Positions 7,035 through 14,747 of a DNA stretch of 64,000 nucleotides are shown one piece after another; positions within the stretch are counted from its first letter, which is position 1, and every line of letters starts with the position of its first letter. The DNA is from Dyella_A sp050749815. Lineage in GTDB: Bacteria > Pseudomonadota > Gammaproteobacteria > Xanthomonadales > Rhodanobacteraceae. The stretch is taken from the NCBI RefSeq assembly GCF_050749815.1, contig NZ_CP192735.1:1302001-1366000 (forward strand), in the 5' to 3' direction. The translations under genes were made by a program, and so were the position numbers. The notes beneath the pieces are model-generated. The model saw only the letters and a list, made by a program, of their open reading frames with translations, searched no databases and had not been told where the DNA came from.

Positions 7035-8873
7035 CTACTTCCGCCCCAGATGTCGCGACGCCTGCCGCGCCTCACGCAACCGCTGCGCATGCGCCTTGAG
7101 CAGATCACCGCGGGTGAGGATGCCCACCATCTGCGGCGAGTTGCCCTTGCCCAACACGATCAGCCGGCCGACATCGGCCTCCACCATGTGGTCGGCCGCT
7201 TCGCGCAGGGTGTGGTCTTCGTGCACGGCCAGTGGCGGACGGCTGACAAGGCTGCCGACCGTGGCCTCATCGGCCACGCTGGCGTCGAACAAGGTGCGGC
7301 GGGTGAGCACGCCGAGCGGCTTGCCGGATGCATCGAGCACGGGAAAACCCTGATGCTTCGCCACGTCCCCCGCGCTGGCCAGCCACGCGCGCAACTCGCC
7401 CATGCGCTGCTCGGCCGACAACGACACCACCTCGCGGCTGCACGCATCGCGCACCAGGATCTGATCCAGCGCATCGGCGCTGTAGTCGGACGGCACGCGC
7501 ACGCCGCGGCGCACGATCTTCTCGGTCATGATGGTGTTGCGCATCATCAGGCCGGAGACGAGGTAGGCCGCCGCGCAGCCGCCGAGCAGCGGCAGCAGGC
7601 CGTGCGGTTGCTGGGTGGTTTCGAAGGCGAACACCACCGAGGTGAGAAACGCGCGCGAGGCGCCGGAGAAGATCGCCGCCATGCACACCAGCGCGGCGAG
7701 ACGCGGATCGACATGCAACGCCGGCAGCGCCGTAGCCACCAGCAACCCCATCGCCCCGCCCAGCGTGCTGCCGATGGTGAACAGCGGCGCCAGCGTGCCG
7801 CCGGAGGTGCCGCTGCCCAGCGCGATCGACCACGAGGCAAGCTTGGCGATGCACAGCGTGAGCAGCCCCGCCAGGCCGAGCTGCCCGCTGATCGCCGCGG
7901 TGATGTTGGCGTAGCCCACGCCCAGCGTCAGCGGCTGGAAATAACCGATGACACCCACCGCCAGACCACCGATCGCCGGCCACCACATCCAGTGGATCGG
8001 CAGCTTCTCGAAGCCGTCCTCGATGGCGTAGGTGAGCTTGGTGACGCCCACGCTCACCACGCCCAGGATCAACCCCAGCAGCACATACACCGCCAGCGCG
8101 CCGAACGTGGGCGTGGCGATGTCCGGCATCGGGAACATCGGCTCGTTGCCTTCCAGCAGGTAGCGCACGCCGGTGCCCACGAAGGCGGCCAGCGCCACCG
8201 GAATCAGCGAGCGGGCGCGGCGTTCGAACAGCAGCAGCTCGATCGACAGCAGCACCGCCGACACCGGCGCGGAGAACACTGCCGCCATGCCGGCCGCAGC
8301 GCCGGCGGCGAGCAGCGTCTTACGCTCGTCGGCGGTAACGTGGGCGAGCTGGCCAAGCAGCGAACCCAGCGCGCCGCCGGTGGCGATGATCGGGCCCTCG
8401 GCGCCGAACGGCCCGCCGGTGCCGATCGCCACGGCCGAAGACACCGGCTTCAGCCAGGTCATGCGCGGCGGGATGCGGCTCTCGTTGAGCAGGATCTGCT
8501 CCATCGCCTCGGGAATGCCGTGGCCGCGAATCGCGCGCGAGCCCCAGCGCGCCATCACGCCCACGATCAGGCCGCCGACCACCGGCACCGCGATCACCCA
8601 CAGGCCCAGGTGATGCCCGGCGGGGCTGCTCAGCGCAGTATCCCAGCGGCCGTAGAACGCCAGGTTGGTGATCAGCCCGATCAGCGCGGTGAGCAGGCGC
8701 GCCACACCGGCCACCGCGGCGCCAAGCACCATCGCGGCCAGCGTGATGCCCACCACGCGCCGATCCAGCGGACGGAACCGGCGCGGCAGGTGCGCGTCGG
8801 CGAGGGTGGCGTCGAGCGAGGGCGCAAGCGGGATCGCCGCCCGCGAGTGCGGGGCGTCGGTGTGATCAGTCAT
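7035..8873 (-). CDS. ClC family chloride channel or transporter with C-terminal CBS domains
   Basis: A 612-residue membrane protein of the ClC family. The ion-pathway signatures are visible: GHGIPE (residues 117-122), GAEGP with the gating glutamate (Glu159) and GTSGGTLAPLF. The family consensus in the first motif is GSGIPE, so histidine replaces the serine that coordinates the central chloride ion. About ten hydrophobic segments precede a cytosolic tail with two CBS motifs (about residues 480-600), which normally bind adenine nucleotides. It probably moves chloride or another anion, possibly coupled to protons. The gene is divergent from the sensor kinase gene, and its start is supported by the ATG at 8871-8873. 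Confidence 0.9.
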   Translation of the reverse strand: MTDHTDAPHSRAAIPLAPSLDATLADAHLPRRFRPLDRRVVGITLAAMVLGAAVAGVARLLTALIGLITNLAFYGRWDTALSSPAGHHLGLWVIAVPVVGGLIVGVMARWGSRAIRGHGIPEAMEQILLNESRIPPRMTWLKPVSSAVAIGTGGPFGAEGPIIATGGALGSLLGQLAHVTADERKTLLAAGAAAGMAAVFSAPVSAVLLSIELLLFERRARSLIPVALAAFVGTGVRYLLEGNEPMFPMPDIATPTFGALAVYVLLGLILGVVSVGVTKLTYAIEDGFEKLPIHWMWWPAIGGLAVGVIGYFQPLTLGVGYANITAAISGQLGLAGLLTLCIAKLASWSIALGSGTSGGTLAPLFTIGSTLGGAMGLLVATALPALHVDPRLAALVCMAAIFSGASRAFLTSVVFAFETTQQPHGLLPLLGGCAAAYLVSGLMMRNTIMTEKIVRRGVRVPSDYSADALDQILVRDACSREVVSLSAEQRMGELRAWLASAGDVAKHQGFPVLDASGKPLGVLTRRTLFDASVADEATVGSLVSRPPLAVHEDHTLREAADHMVEADVGRLIVLGKGNSPQMVGILTRGDLLKAHAQRLREARQASRHLGRK

Positions 8874-9009
8874 GGGAGTTCAAGCCAGAGGATGCAGCCG
8901 CGAAAGGCTACGCGGATATCGCGCCAGTAGCTGGCTGGAAAATGAACAGGGGTAGCGCCCCACCTTGCACCACGCTATCAATACCGACTTCCCAGCCAGC
9001 CGCGGCGCC

Positions 9010-10146
9010 ATGTCGACCCTTTCCCCAGCCCGCCCCGACGCCACGCCCGAGCCGCGCTCCGTGCGCATGACCCTGCTCAGCCGCCCGCTGTGGCTGGTGC
9101 TCTACTTCGCCGGCTGGACCTTCATCGGCCTGTGGCTGGGCACCAACGTGTGGATCAGCCAGCGCGACAACCCCGGCGCCGTGGCCTGGCACTACTACAC
9201 GTGGGAGTTGAGCAGCGCGCTGGTGATCGGCGCGCTGGCGCTGGCGGTGGGCTGGTTCGAATCGCGCTGCAGGATCACCGGCCCCGGCGCGTGGCGACGC
9301 ATGCTGGTGCACCTGCCGGCGGCGGTGGTGTTCTCGCTGGTGCACGTGGCCATCATCGTGGCGATCCGCAAGGCGGTGTACGCGGCGATGGGCGCGTCGT
9401 ACGAGTTCGGCGAGGTGTGGATCGGGCTGGTCTACGAGTTCCAGAAAGACCTCATCACCTACCTCAGCCTCGTTGTCGCGTGCGCGTTGATCCGCACCAT
9501 CCGCGAGCGCCGCCGCCACCAGCTCGAAGCACTCGAACTGCGCCGCGCCCTGAGCGAAGCAAAGCTCGCGCACCTGGCGGCGCAGATCGAGCCGCACTTC
9601 GTGTTCAACACGCTCAACGCCATCTCCAACCGCATGTACGAAGACGTGCCCGCCGCCGACCGCATGATCGTGGCGCTGTCCGACCTGCTGCGCACGGCGA
9701 TGACCGCCGACGGCTCCGCCTTCGTGCGCGTGTCCGACGAGGTGCATTGGCTGCGCGCCTACACCGCGCTGATGGCCGAGCGCCAACCCGGCCTGCTGCA
9801 CGTCGACATACGCGTGGACGAAGGGCTGGATGCCATGCGCCTGCCGCGTCTGCTGCTGCAGCCGCTGGTGGAAAACGCCTTCCGCCACGGCCTGCGCAAC
9901 GGCCGCGGCCACCTCGCCGTCAGCCTGCGCCGCGACGGCGATCGACTGCACTGCCGCGTGGAAGACGACGGCGTGGGCTTCGCCGCCGATGCGCAACCGG
10001 GCGTGGGCCTGGCCAACGTGCGCGAACGCCTCGCCCTGCTCTACCCGGATCGCCACCGTTGGCAGATCTGCGCCGGCACGCACGGCGGCACCGCGGTGGA
10101 CATCACCCTGCCGCTGGAACCGTGGACTGCGGAGCCGAAGGCATGA
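9010..10146 (+). CDS. LytS/YehU-type sensor histidine kinase
   Basis: A 378-residue membrane kinase of the His_kinase (PF06580) family. It has four hydrophobic segments in residues 25-165, then a coiled linker, the phosphoacceptor block QIEPHFVFNTLNAI (His196), the N-box VENAFRHG and the glycine-rich ATP lid GVGFAADAQPGVGLANVRERL. It has no obvious extracytoplasmic sensor domain, as usual for this group. ATG at 9010 is chosen; a TTG at 8965 in the same frame is possible. The stop overlaps the next start (ATGA), so kinase and response regulator are translationally coupled. Confidence 0.9.
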   Translation: MSTLSPARPDATPEPRSVRMTLLSRPLWLVLYFAGWTFIGLWLGTNVWISQRDNPGAVAWHYYTWELSSALVIGALALAVGWFESRCRITGPGAWRRMLVHLPAAVVFSLVHVAIIVAIRKAVYAAMGASYEFGEVWIGLVYEFQKDLITYLSLVVACALIRTIRERRRHQLEALELRRALSEAKLAHLAAQIEPHFVFNTLNAISNRMYEDVPAADRMIVALSDLLRTAMTADGSAFVRVSDEVHWLRAYTALMAERQPGLLHVDIRVDEGLDAMRLPRLLLQPLVENAFRHGLRNGRGHLAVSLRRDGDRLHCRVEDDGVGFAADAQPGVGLANVRERLALLYPDRHRWQICAGTHGGTAVDITLPLEPWTAEPKA

Positions 10147-10904
10147 CCCTGCGCCTGGCCATCGTGGAAGACGAAGCCCCCGCCCGCGCCCGGCTGCGCC
10201 GCCTGCTGGCCGATCACAAAGATGTCGAAGTCGTACTGGAAGCCGACACCCTGCCCGCCGCCCTGGCCACCCTGCCCGGCGCCAACGCCGACGCGCTATT
10301 CCTCGATATCGCGCTGGGCGAGTCCACCGGCTTCGACCTGCTCGACCAACTGCCGCCCCCGTGGCCGCTGCTGGTGTTCGCCACCGCCTACCACGAGCAC
10401 GCGCTGCGCGCGTTCGAAGTGGCCGCCGTCGACTACCTGCTCAAACCCTTCGACGCCCCGCGCCTCGCCGCCACGCTGGACCGCCTGCGCGCCCGCCTCG
10501 CCGACACCGACCCGCTGCCCGCCGAAGAAGACCTGCGCCGCCTGCAGGCCGCCATGCCCATACCCGCGTTCAACCCGCCGCCGCTGGTGATCACCGAACG
10601 CGGCCAGCGCGTGGTGGTGCCGCTGGACGACGTGACCCACCTGGTCGGCAGCGGCAACTACGTGGAACTGCACACCCCGCAACGCAGCTACCTGATGCGC
10701 GCCACCCTCACCCAACTGGCCAGCCAACTGCACCCCGCGCAATTCCTGCGCGTGCACCGCAGCTACCTGGTTCGCGCTGATCAGATCGCGGCGCTGACGC
10801 CGCGGGGGCATGGGGATGCCGAACTCACGCTGCGGAATGGGACGACGGTGATGGTGAGTCGGCGGTATCGGGAGGCGTTGCCGGAGGGGTTGCGGGGGCG
10901 GTGA
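10143..10904 (+). CDS. LytR/AlgR family response regulator (REC-LytTR)
   Basis: A 253-residue regulator paired with the preceding kinase. The receiver domain (1-120) carries the acidic pocket (EDE, residues 9-11), phosphoacceptor Asp55 in LFLDIALGES, the switch residue in FATAYHEHALRAF and the conserved Lys in YLLKPFD. The DNA-binding LytTR domain occupies about 148-250 (GSGNYVELHTPQRSYLMRAT and FLRVHRSYLV are typical). Targets are unknown. The last ~100 bases of this gene recur in decayed form at 14790-14890, and the accessory stretch begins exactly after its stop codon. Confidence 0.92.
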   Translation: MTLRLAIVEDEAPARARLRRLLADHKDVEVVLEADTLPAALATLPGANADALFLDIALGESTGFDLLDQLPPPWPLLVFATAYHEHALRAFEVAAVDYLLKPFDAPRLAATLDRLRARLADTDPLPAEEDLRRLQAAMPIPAFNPPPLVITERGQRVVVPLDDVTHLVGSGNYVELHTPQRSYLMRATLTQLASQLHPAQFLRVHRSYLVRADQIAALTPRGHGDAELTLRNGTTVMVSRRYREALPEGLRGR

Positions 10905-10905
10905 C

Positions 10906-10933
10906 GCGAAAAGTCGAATCTGCCCCCTGATTT
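10906..10933. repeat. Boundary repeat, copy A
   Basis: The sequence GCGAAAAGTCGAATCTGCCC and following bases match copies at 11722-11757 and 14748-14774, which share the core GGCAA(A/G)AGTCGACTC. It starts two bases after the response-regulator stop codon region and marks the left edge of the AT-richer accessory stretch. Confidence 0.6.
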
Positions 10934-10958
10934 CACCCTGAGTTCAATGCCTGCAGGG

Positions 10959-11645
10959 CTATTTCCACACCTCAAACATATCTGTGACGTCAAGACTGTC
11001 GAAATCCTTTATCCCTTCGAGACTAATCACTCTGGGCTTCGTAATTTTCGACCAAGAATCCTTGAAATCTTCCTCACCACCGCCCTCCGCGTCCTCGTTC
11101 GTATTCACCCGCTTCCAGATCCGACCGGTCATCAAGTTAATGCTAACCACACTCTCGACCACCGGGCCATGGTCATTGCTGGCGTCGTAGCCAATCAGAT
11201 AAAAGCCACCCTTTTGATATCGAAAGGTATAGCCCCAATAACCATAGCGACCGTGGCTATAGTGGAAGAGAAGAAGACCTTTCTTAATATCGATGCTGAG
11301 CTCGGGGGCAAAGTAGACCCCACCATCCTCATTTTCAGACGAAAAGCAAGTGAAGTTTTTTAATGCAAGCGCATAGCCCATCCCTTGCTTGAACGCAATT
11401 ACCAACCCCCTGCGATTGCGGTCGAGCTTCTCCCCCCTTGCGTCCGAAACGATCATTGATGGATCTGCAGCCTTAATCAGAAGCACAACGTCTTCCTCCC
11501 CATCCTTGTTCAAATCGCCCCTGATGGTATCCACGACACGATAGCCTTTCGGAACAAACGCGAGCGGACTTGACTGCGTAGCACTCGCACGAGCAGCTAG
11601 CAAAGTTAGCGCCACTAAAAGAGCGGCAGACCACACTTTTTTCAT
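10959..11645 (-). CDS. Secreted hypothetical protein with a calcium-loop-like motif
   Basis: A 228-residue protein with a clear signal peptide (MKKVWSAALLVALTLLAARA, cleavage near ASA at residue 22). The mature part has GDLNKDGEEDVVLL at about residues 43-56, an Asp-rich loop of the FG-GAP/VCBS type that often binds calcium and appears in beta-propeller proteins, although only one copy is present. The middle is rich in Tyr and Gly (HYSHGRYGYWGYTFRYQKGGFYLIGYDA). GC content is visibly lower than in the flanking core genes, as in the whole 10.9-16.0 kb stretch, suggesting transfer. No family is recognised with confidence. Export to the periplasm or outside is inference from the signal peptide. 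Confidence 0.65.
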   Translation of the reverse strand: MKKVWSAALLVALTLLAARASATQSSPLAFVPKGYRVVDTIRGDLNKDGEEDVVLLIKAADPSMIVSDARGEKLDRNRRGLVIAFKQGMGYALALKNFTCFSSENEDGGVYFAPELSIDIKKGLLLFHYSHGRYGYWGYTFRYQKGGFYLIGYDASNDHGPVVESVVSINLMTGRIWKRVNTNEDAEGGGEEDFKDSWSKITKPRVISLEGIKDFDSLDVTDMFEVWK

Positions 11646-11721
11646 AAGTCATCCATAATAAAAAACGAATTGAAGGCGCGGCCTACCCGAGCTACAACTG
11701 CAAATACCCCCCCCTAGCACG

Positions 11722-11757
11722 GCAAGAGTCGACTCCGCACCTGGCCCCCTTTAATTA
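11722..11757. repeat. Boundary repeat, copy B
   Basis: Contains GCAAGAGTCGACTC followed by CGCACCTGGCCCCCTTT. It shares the core and part of the upstream flank (CCC-AGCA-GGCAA) with copy C at 14748. It lies between the secreted-protein gene and the small membrane-protein gene. Confidence 0.55.
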
Positions 11758-12017
11758 CGGCCAGTCAACTTGCCGAGCAGCGCCACGATATAAATGACCA
11801 ACGTGACGAATGAAAGCAAGCGAGCCCCTCGAACCCGGTTGCCAAAGATTGCCATGAGATAAAAAGACACAGCCCCGAAAAATCCAATGGCAAATTGATC
11901 TCTGTTAGGTGGTGGCCAGGGAAGAAGGTAGCCGTAAACTATCAGACTTGCGATGAATGCAGCAGCGACTCTCTGCCATTTTTTTAAAAATACGAAAGAG
12001 TCATCGTACTGGAACAT
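11751..12017 (-). CDS. Small hypothetical membrane protein
   Basis: An 88-residue protein with three hydrophobic stretches (about residues 17-31, 41-56 and 64-80) separated by short charged turns, hence a small inner-membrane protein. ATG at 12015-12017 is chosen because an AGGTG lies about ten bases upstream; the frame also contains a more upstream start at 12074. No family is recognised. It overlaps boundary repeat B at its 3' end, and its base composition matches the accessory stretch rather than the core chromosome. Confidence 0.5.
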   Translation of the reverse strand: MFQYDDSFVFLKKWQRVAAAFIASLIVYGYLLPWPPPNRDQFAIGFFGAVSFYLMAIFGNRVRGARLLSFVTLVIYIVALLGKLTGRN

Positions 12018-12209
12018 GGTCTGGCACCTAAGGCTGGAGCTGAGCGGCGGCGTGGATTGGAGTGATATATCCACGCGGGCCGCTTGAATCGTGGGGCCTG
12101 AGTAGGGAAGACAAGAATAGGCGACGCAAAATCATCCGGATGCCATATTGAGCCCAACGCCGAAATTGAGCGGTAGCGCAGGCGTCCGCATCGAATGAAA
12201 GAATAGTCT

Positions 12210-12509
12210 CTACTTGGCCACCAGGTCGAGAGATTTCAGCACCTGCTGAACGAACTCGGTTTTGGACTGGGTGTACGCCTCGCGGTCATGGCGGTACTTG
12301 TTGGCCATGTCCAATTTGAGTTGGGCGTACTCCTGTGCGAGATGTGCGTTCGCTCGCAGCGCATCGCGGAACCCCAGCCTTGCCCGCCAAAGCTCACTGC
12401 CGTACGGAACCAGGTGGAGATGGTGCGTCCGGTGGGCATCCGAGGGTTTGCAGAACCAGTGCATGACATCGGCCTTGTATGGCCAATATAGGTAGCCCAA
12501 TGCTTCCAC
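12210..12509 (-). pseudogene. GrpB family (UPF0157) gene, 5'-truncated by the IS element
   Basis: The 99 readable residues correspond to the C-terminal two thirds of GrpB-family proteins, which are nucleotidyltransferase-fold proteins of about 170-180 aa. Visible family blocks are EALGY near the start, RTHHLHLVPYGSELWRARLGF, RDALRANAHLAQEYAQLK and YRHDREAYTQSKTEFVQQVL. The N-terminal part, with the YDPAWP and HVGSTSV blocks, is missing: the frame runs directly into the inverted repeat of the IS3-family element at 12510. No matching N-terminal piece is found on the far side of the element. An apparent GTG start at the junction is probably an accident of the insertion. Confidence 0.75.
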
Positions 12510-12554
12510 CGACGTCCCCCCGCGTTGAGTAGCGGGACGGTTTAGAGTCCGGAA

Positions 12555-13349
12555 TTACTTTAACTGCTTCGCGTAGGCGGCGGGTGTCAGCCCGCCCAAC
12601 GCCTTCTTCGGTCGCTCCTCGTTGTATTCCCGCCGCCAGCGTTCGATCTCGGTGCGGGCGTGCAGCAGGCTGGGAAACCAGTGTTCGTTGAGGCATTCGT
12701 CGCGCAGACGTCCGTTGAACGATTCGATGTAGGCGTTCTGGTTCGGCTTGCCTGGTTCGATCAGGCGCAGTTGCACGCCGCGCTCGTGCGCCCAGGCGAC
12801 CATCGCCTTGCCGCAGAACTCCTTGCCGTTGTCGGTGCGGATGGTCTTGGGCAGGCCGCGAATGACGCCCAGGCGATCCAGCACACGCGTCACGTCGATC
12901 CCGGAGATGGCTCGTTCGACTTCGATGCCCACCGACTCATGCGTGGCGTCGTCGACGATGGTCAGGCACTTGAGGACGCGGGCGTCGGCGGTGCGATCGA
13001 ACACGAAATCCATCGACCACACCTCGTTGGGCGCCGATGGACGACACAGTGGCTGCCGCTCGCTCACCGGCACCTTCTTCCGCTTGCGCCGGCGTACCTG
13101 CAACCGTTCCTCCCGATACAACCGCTCCACACGCTTGTAGTTCACCGGCTCGCCGCCCTCCTGCCGAAGCTTCAGGTGGATCATCCCCACGCCGTAGCGC
13201 TTGTGCCGCTGCGCCAGCTCCACGATCCGCCGTCGCAGCGCCACGTTGCGGTCTGGCTGCGCCTGATACCGGTACGCGCTGGCGCTCATGCCCACCACGC
13301 GCAGCGCGCACCGCTCGCTCAACCCCTTGTCGATCATCTGGCGCACCAA
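12555..13349 (-). CDS. IS3-family transposase OrfB (DDE integrase domain)
   Basis: OrfB carries the catalytic core. In the 264 residues counted from the first in-frame start, the DDE triad is Asp114 (WSMDFV), Asp173 (RTDNGKEF) and Glu209 (YIESFNGRLRDECL), with 35 residues between the last two, as expected for IS3 (rve) integrases. An upstream helix-turn-helix-like part (YGVGMIHLKLRQEGG) and the C-terminal YNEERPKKALGGLTPAAYA are typical of the IS407 group. The protein is most likely made as an OrfAB fusion by -1 frameshifting at 13376-13382. All key residues are present, so the element could still be active. Confidence 0.92.
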   Translation of the reverse strand: MVRQMIDKGLSERCALRVVGMSASAYRYQAQPDRNVALRRRIVELAQRHKRYGVGMIHLKLRQEGGEPVNYKRVERLYREERLQVRRRKRKKVPVSERQPLCRPSAPNEVWSMDFVFDRTADARVLKCLTIVDDATHESVGIEVERAISGIDVTRVLDRLGVIRGLPKTIRTDNGKEFCGKAMVAWAHERGVQLRLIEPGKPNQNAYIESFNGRLRDECLNEHWFPSLLHARTEIERWRREYNEERPKKALGGLTPAAYAKQLK

Positions 13350-13369
13350 CGCTCGCCGGGCCGGTGCGC

Positions 13370-13639
13370 CTACGGTTTTTTTCGCAGGACGTCCTTGATC
13401 ACCTCGTTCTCAAGCATCTGCTCGGCCAGCAGCTTCTTCAGCCGCGTGTTCTCCGTCTCCAGCTCCTTCAGGCGCTTGGCGTCCGGCACGCTCATGCCGC
13501 CGAACTTGCTGCGCCACAGGTAGTAGGAGGCCTCGCTGAAGCCGTGTTTGCGGCACAGCTCCTTGATCGGCAAGCCGGCATCCGCCTCACGCAGGAAGCC
13601 GATGATCTGTTCCTCGGAAAAGCGCTTCTTCACGTCCAA
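13370..13639 (-). CDS. IS3-family transposase OrfA (helix-turn-helix)
   Basis: An 89-residue DNA-binding protein that begins MDVKKRFSEEQIIGFLREAD and contains the helix-turn-helix PIKELCRKHGFSEASYYLWRSKFGG, followed by a leucine-zipper-like helix (LKELETENTRLKKLLAEQML) used for oligomerisation in IS3 elements. It ends VLRKKP just after an A7 run. Alone it usually acts as a regulator of transposition; fused to OrfB it forms the transposase. Confidence 0.92.
   Translation of the reverse strand: MDVKKRFSEEQIIGFLREADAGLPIKELCRKHGFSEASYYLWRSKFGGMSVPDAKRLKELETENTRLKKLLAEQMLENEVIKDVLRKKP
13376..13382 (-). other. Programmed -1 frameshift heptamer between orfA and orfB
   Basis: On the coding strand the orfA codons read CGA AAA AAA CCG TAG. 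The A AAA AAA heptamer fits the X XXY YYZ rule for -1 slippage. Slipping back one base bypasses the TAG and enters the orfB frame with no stop before its first methionine. Confidence 0.8.
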
Positions 13640-13701
13640 TCTCCTTCGGTTGGGGGATTGGACTCCAAACGGCAGTGCTACTCAAAACCGGGGGGACGTC
13701 G

Positions 13702-13815
13702 GGCCAGGTTGGTCAGGAAACCCACGTACTCGCGTAGCTGCTTCAGCCGTAGCTGGGTATCTTCCGGCAGGAAATAGCCGGTGACATTCCGATCTTCCGA
13801 ATCGATGGTCGACAT
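13702..13815 (-). pseudogene. XAC0095-like small protein gene, 3'-truncated by the IS element
   Basis: The first 38 residues (MSTIDSEDRNVTGYFLPEDT to GFLTNLA) match the N-terminal half of XAC0095-like proteins, small acidic proteins of about 70-85 aa found mainly in Xanthomonadales. The pattern GYFLPEDTQLRLKQLREYVGFL is the family core. A good ribosome binding site (GAGGAGGCAAGC) precedes the ATG at 13813-13815. The frame then runs into the IS inverted repeat, adds RRPPGFE and stops. Upstream lies a 170-base structured leader with its own promoter. The function of the family is unknown. Confidence 0.72.
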
Positions 13816-13870
13816 GCTTGCCTCCTCGTTCCATGAAGTACCCGCGCGCCAGGACGGCGACGGGAAGTCG

Positions 13871-14042
13871 GGAGGCTCGAAACCGCACACAGCCGGCGGG
13901 CGTATTCCCCTTGCGGGTCTTGTATTAGCCGCCCTCCCGACGCAGGCTTCGCGTCGGCTGCGTCTGCAATGACGCAGGCACAAAAAACCCACCGGTTTGA
14001 CGGAGGTGGGTACCGCTGTGTGGGGAGTTTCGAGGCTCCTTG
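13871..14042 (-). ncRNA. Candidate structured leader RNA upstream of the XAC0095-like gene
   Basis: Read on the minus strand, a 5' arm at 14039-14015 (GGAG-C-CTCGAAAC, then CACACAGC) pairs with a 3' arm at 13893-13871 (GCTGTGTG, then GTTTCGAG-C-CTCC): 20 pairs in three blocks. Enclosed are a 7-pair hairpin followed by six Ts (13982-14011), a hairpin GACGCAG...CTGCGTC, and a hairpin whose tip CCC-GCAA-GGG is a GNRA tetraloop inside a GGGCG/CGCCC stem. A promoter-like pair of boxes places the start of transcription at about 14042, right at the first arm. No known RNA family is recognised. It could be an attenuator or riboswitch-like leader, a source of a ~60-nt RNA, or the remains of a small mobile element. 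Confidence 0.5.
13982..14011 (-). terminator. Intrinsic terminator inside the leader element
   Basis: On the minus strand ACCCACC (14011-14005) pairs with GGTGGGT (13993-13987) across an 11-base loop and is followed by TTTTTT. It lies about 30-60 nt after the proposed transcription start, so it would release a short RNA unless it is prevented from forming. Confidence 0.7.
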
Positions 14043-14048
14043 CGATTG

Positions 14049-14077
14049 ATTCTGCTACTACGGGGAAGCGTAGTCAA
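14049..14077 (-). promoter_or_regulatory. Sigma70-like promoter for the leader and XAC0095-like gene
   Basis: On the minus strand TTGACT (14077-14072) and CAGAAT (14054-14049) are separated by 17 bases, the optimal spacing. The predicted start at about 14042 coincides with the beginning of the inverted-repeat arm of the structured element. Confidence 0.55.
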
Positions 14078-14191
14078 GGTGAGGGGGAGAAAGAACGGGC
14101 CGTCATTAATTAAACCAGGCAAGCGATCACCTAACAGACGAAAGCCATTAAGCAACCACGCCCCTTCAACTACTTTAACTGCTGACTAGGG

Positions 14192-14608
14192 CTAAACCGG
14201 ATAACCAAGCTCTCGCAGATACGCCTCTACGTAGTGCGCGTAAGCGAATCCCAACGCGACAGCGATCGCAACAAAACCCCAGCCCCAGATGGACGGTCTG
14301 GTGGTGGCACCGAACACCCTGGAAGTCTTCGCTCCAAATATGGTGTACGCAACGCCCATAAGGAAAAGAAGAGGTTGAATGGCCACCCATTTGCTCCGAT
14401 AACTGATAGAGACAGCCTGGGCCTGAGCGTCAGTTATCGGGCCATACGTACAGAGCCAAAACAGCAGCAAAGCAAAGAACAAGAGGAAAACGCCCAGGGG
14501 ACGACTTGCGAAATCGCTCGGCACATTGCGACCAATCTGTCCCTGTTCGATACGCCGGTCGCGCTTGGCACGCGCGAATGCGGCTGGCGAGTTGTCGTCA
14601 TCTGTCAT
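14192..14608 (-). CDS. Hypothetical membrane protein
   Basis: A 138-residue protein with a charged N-terminus (MTDDDNSPAAFARAKRDRRIEQ) and three to four hydrophobic segments (about residues 36-53, 74-90 and 108-124), so an inner-membrane protein. The ATG at 14606-14608 is chosen because GGGAG lies five bases upstream; a GTG two codons earlier is possible. No family is recognised. Lower GC content and the mixed neighbourhood place it in the accessory stretch. The terminator at 13982-14011 would stop its transcript, if that reaches so far. Confidence 0.6.
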   Translation of the reverse strand: MTDDDNSPAAFARAKRDRRIEQGQIGRNVPSDFASRPLGVFLLFFALLLFWLCTYGPITDAQAQAVSISYRSKWVAIQPLLFLMGVAYTIFGAKTSRVFGATTRPSIWGWGFVAIAVALGFAYAHYVEAYLRELGYPV

Positions 14609-14747
14609 AACCACTCCCTATTTGACCTATAAGTTAAGCGATGTCGTTATAGCAACCATCGCGACGATTAGTCGTTTCCATGTCCCCGTTACTAGCCATA
14701 CGAAGGCACAATTTAATTAGCCACACTCCCTTTAATCCCCGAGCATG

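Larger units (their letters stand above)
12510..13701 (-). mobile_element. IS3-family insertion sequence (IS407-like), apparently intact
   Basis: An element of about 1.19 kb with terminal inverted repeats. The left end reads CGACGTCCCCCCG (from 12510) and the right end is its reverse complement (to 13701); similarity continues inward through GAGTAGC and GAGTCC, about 45 bases with mismatches. It carries two overlapping transposase frames, orfA and orfB, linked by a frameshift site. The flanks show no convincing target duplication (TTCCAC on the left, GGCCAG on the right), and both flanking genes are broken. That pattern fits a deletion next to the element or recombination between two copies. 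Confidence 0.88.

Noticed and set aside
6951..8930. Very long open frame opposite the ClC gene
   Set aside because: Composition is His/Arg/Gln-rich without any domain, as expected for the antisense of a GC-rich coding sequence; the ClC frame has full family motifs.
12510..13701. Target-site duplication of the IS3 element
   Set aside because: Bases outside the inverted repeats (TTCCAC on the left, GGCCAG on the right) do not match in any 3-5 base register.
13871..14042. Retron-like non-coding RNA
   Set aside because: The paired outer arms recall retron a1/a2 repeats, but no reverse transcriptase gene is anywhere near and the downstream gene is XAC0095-like.
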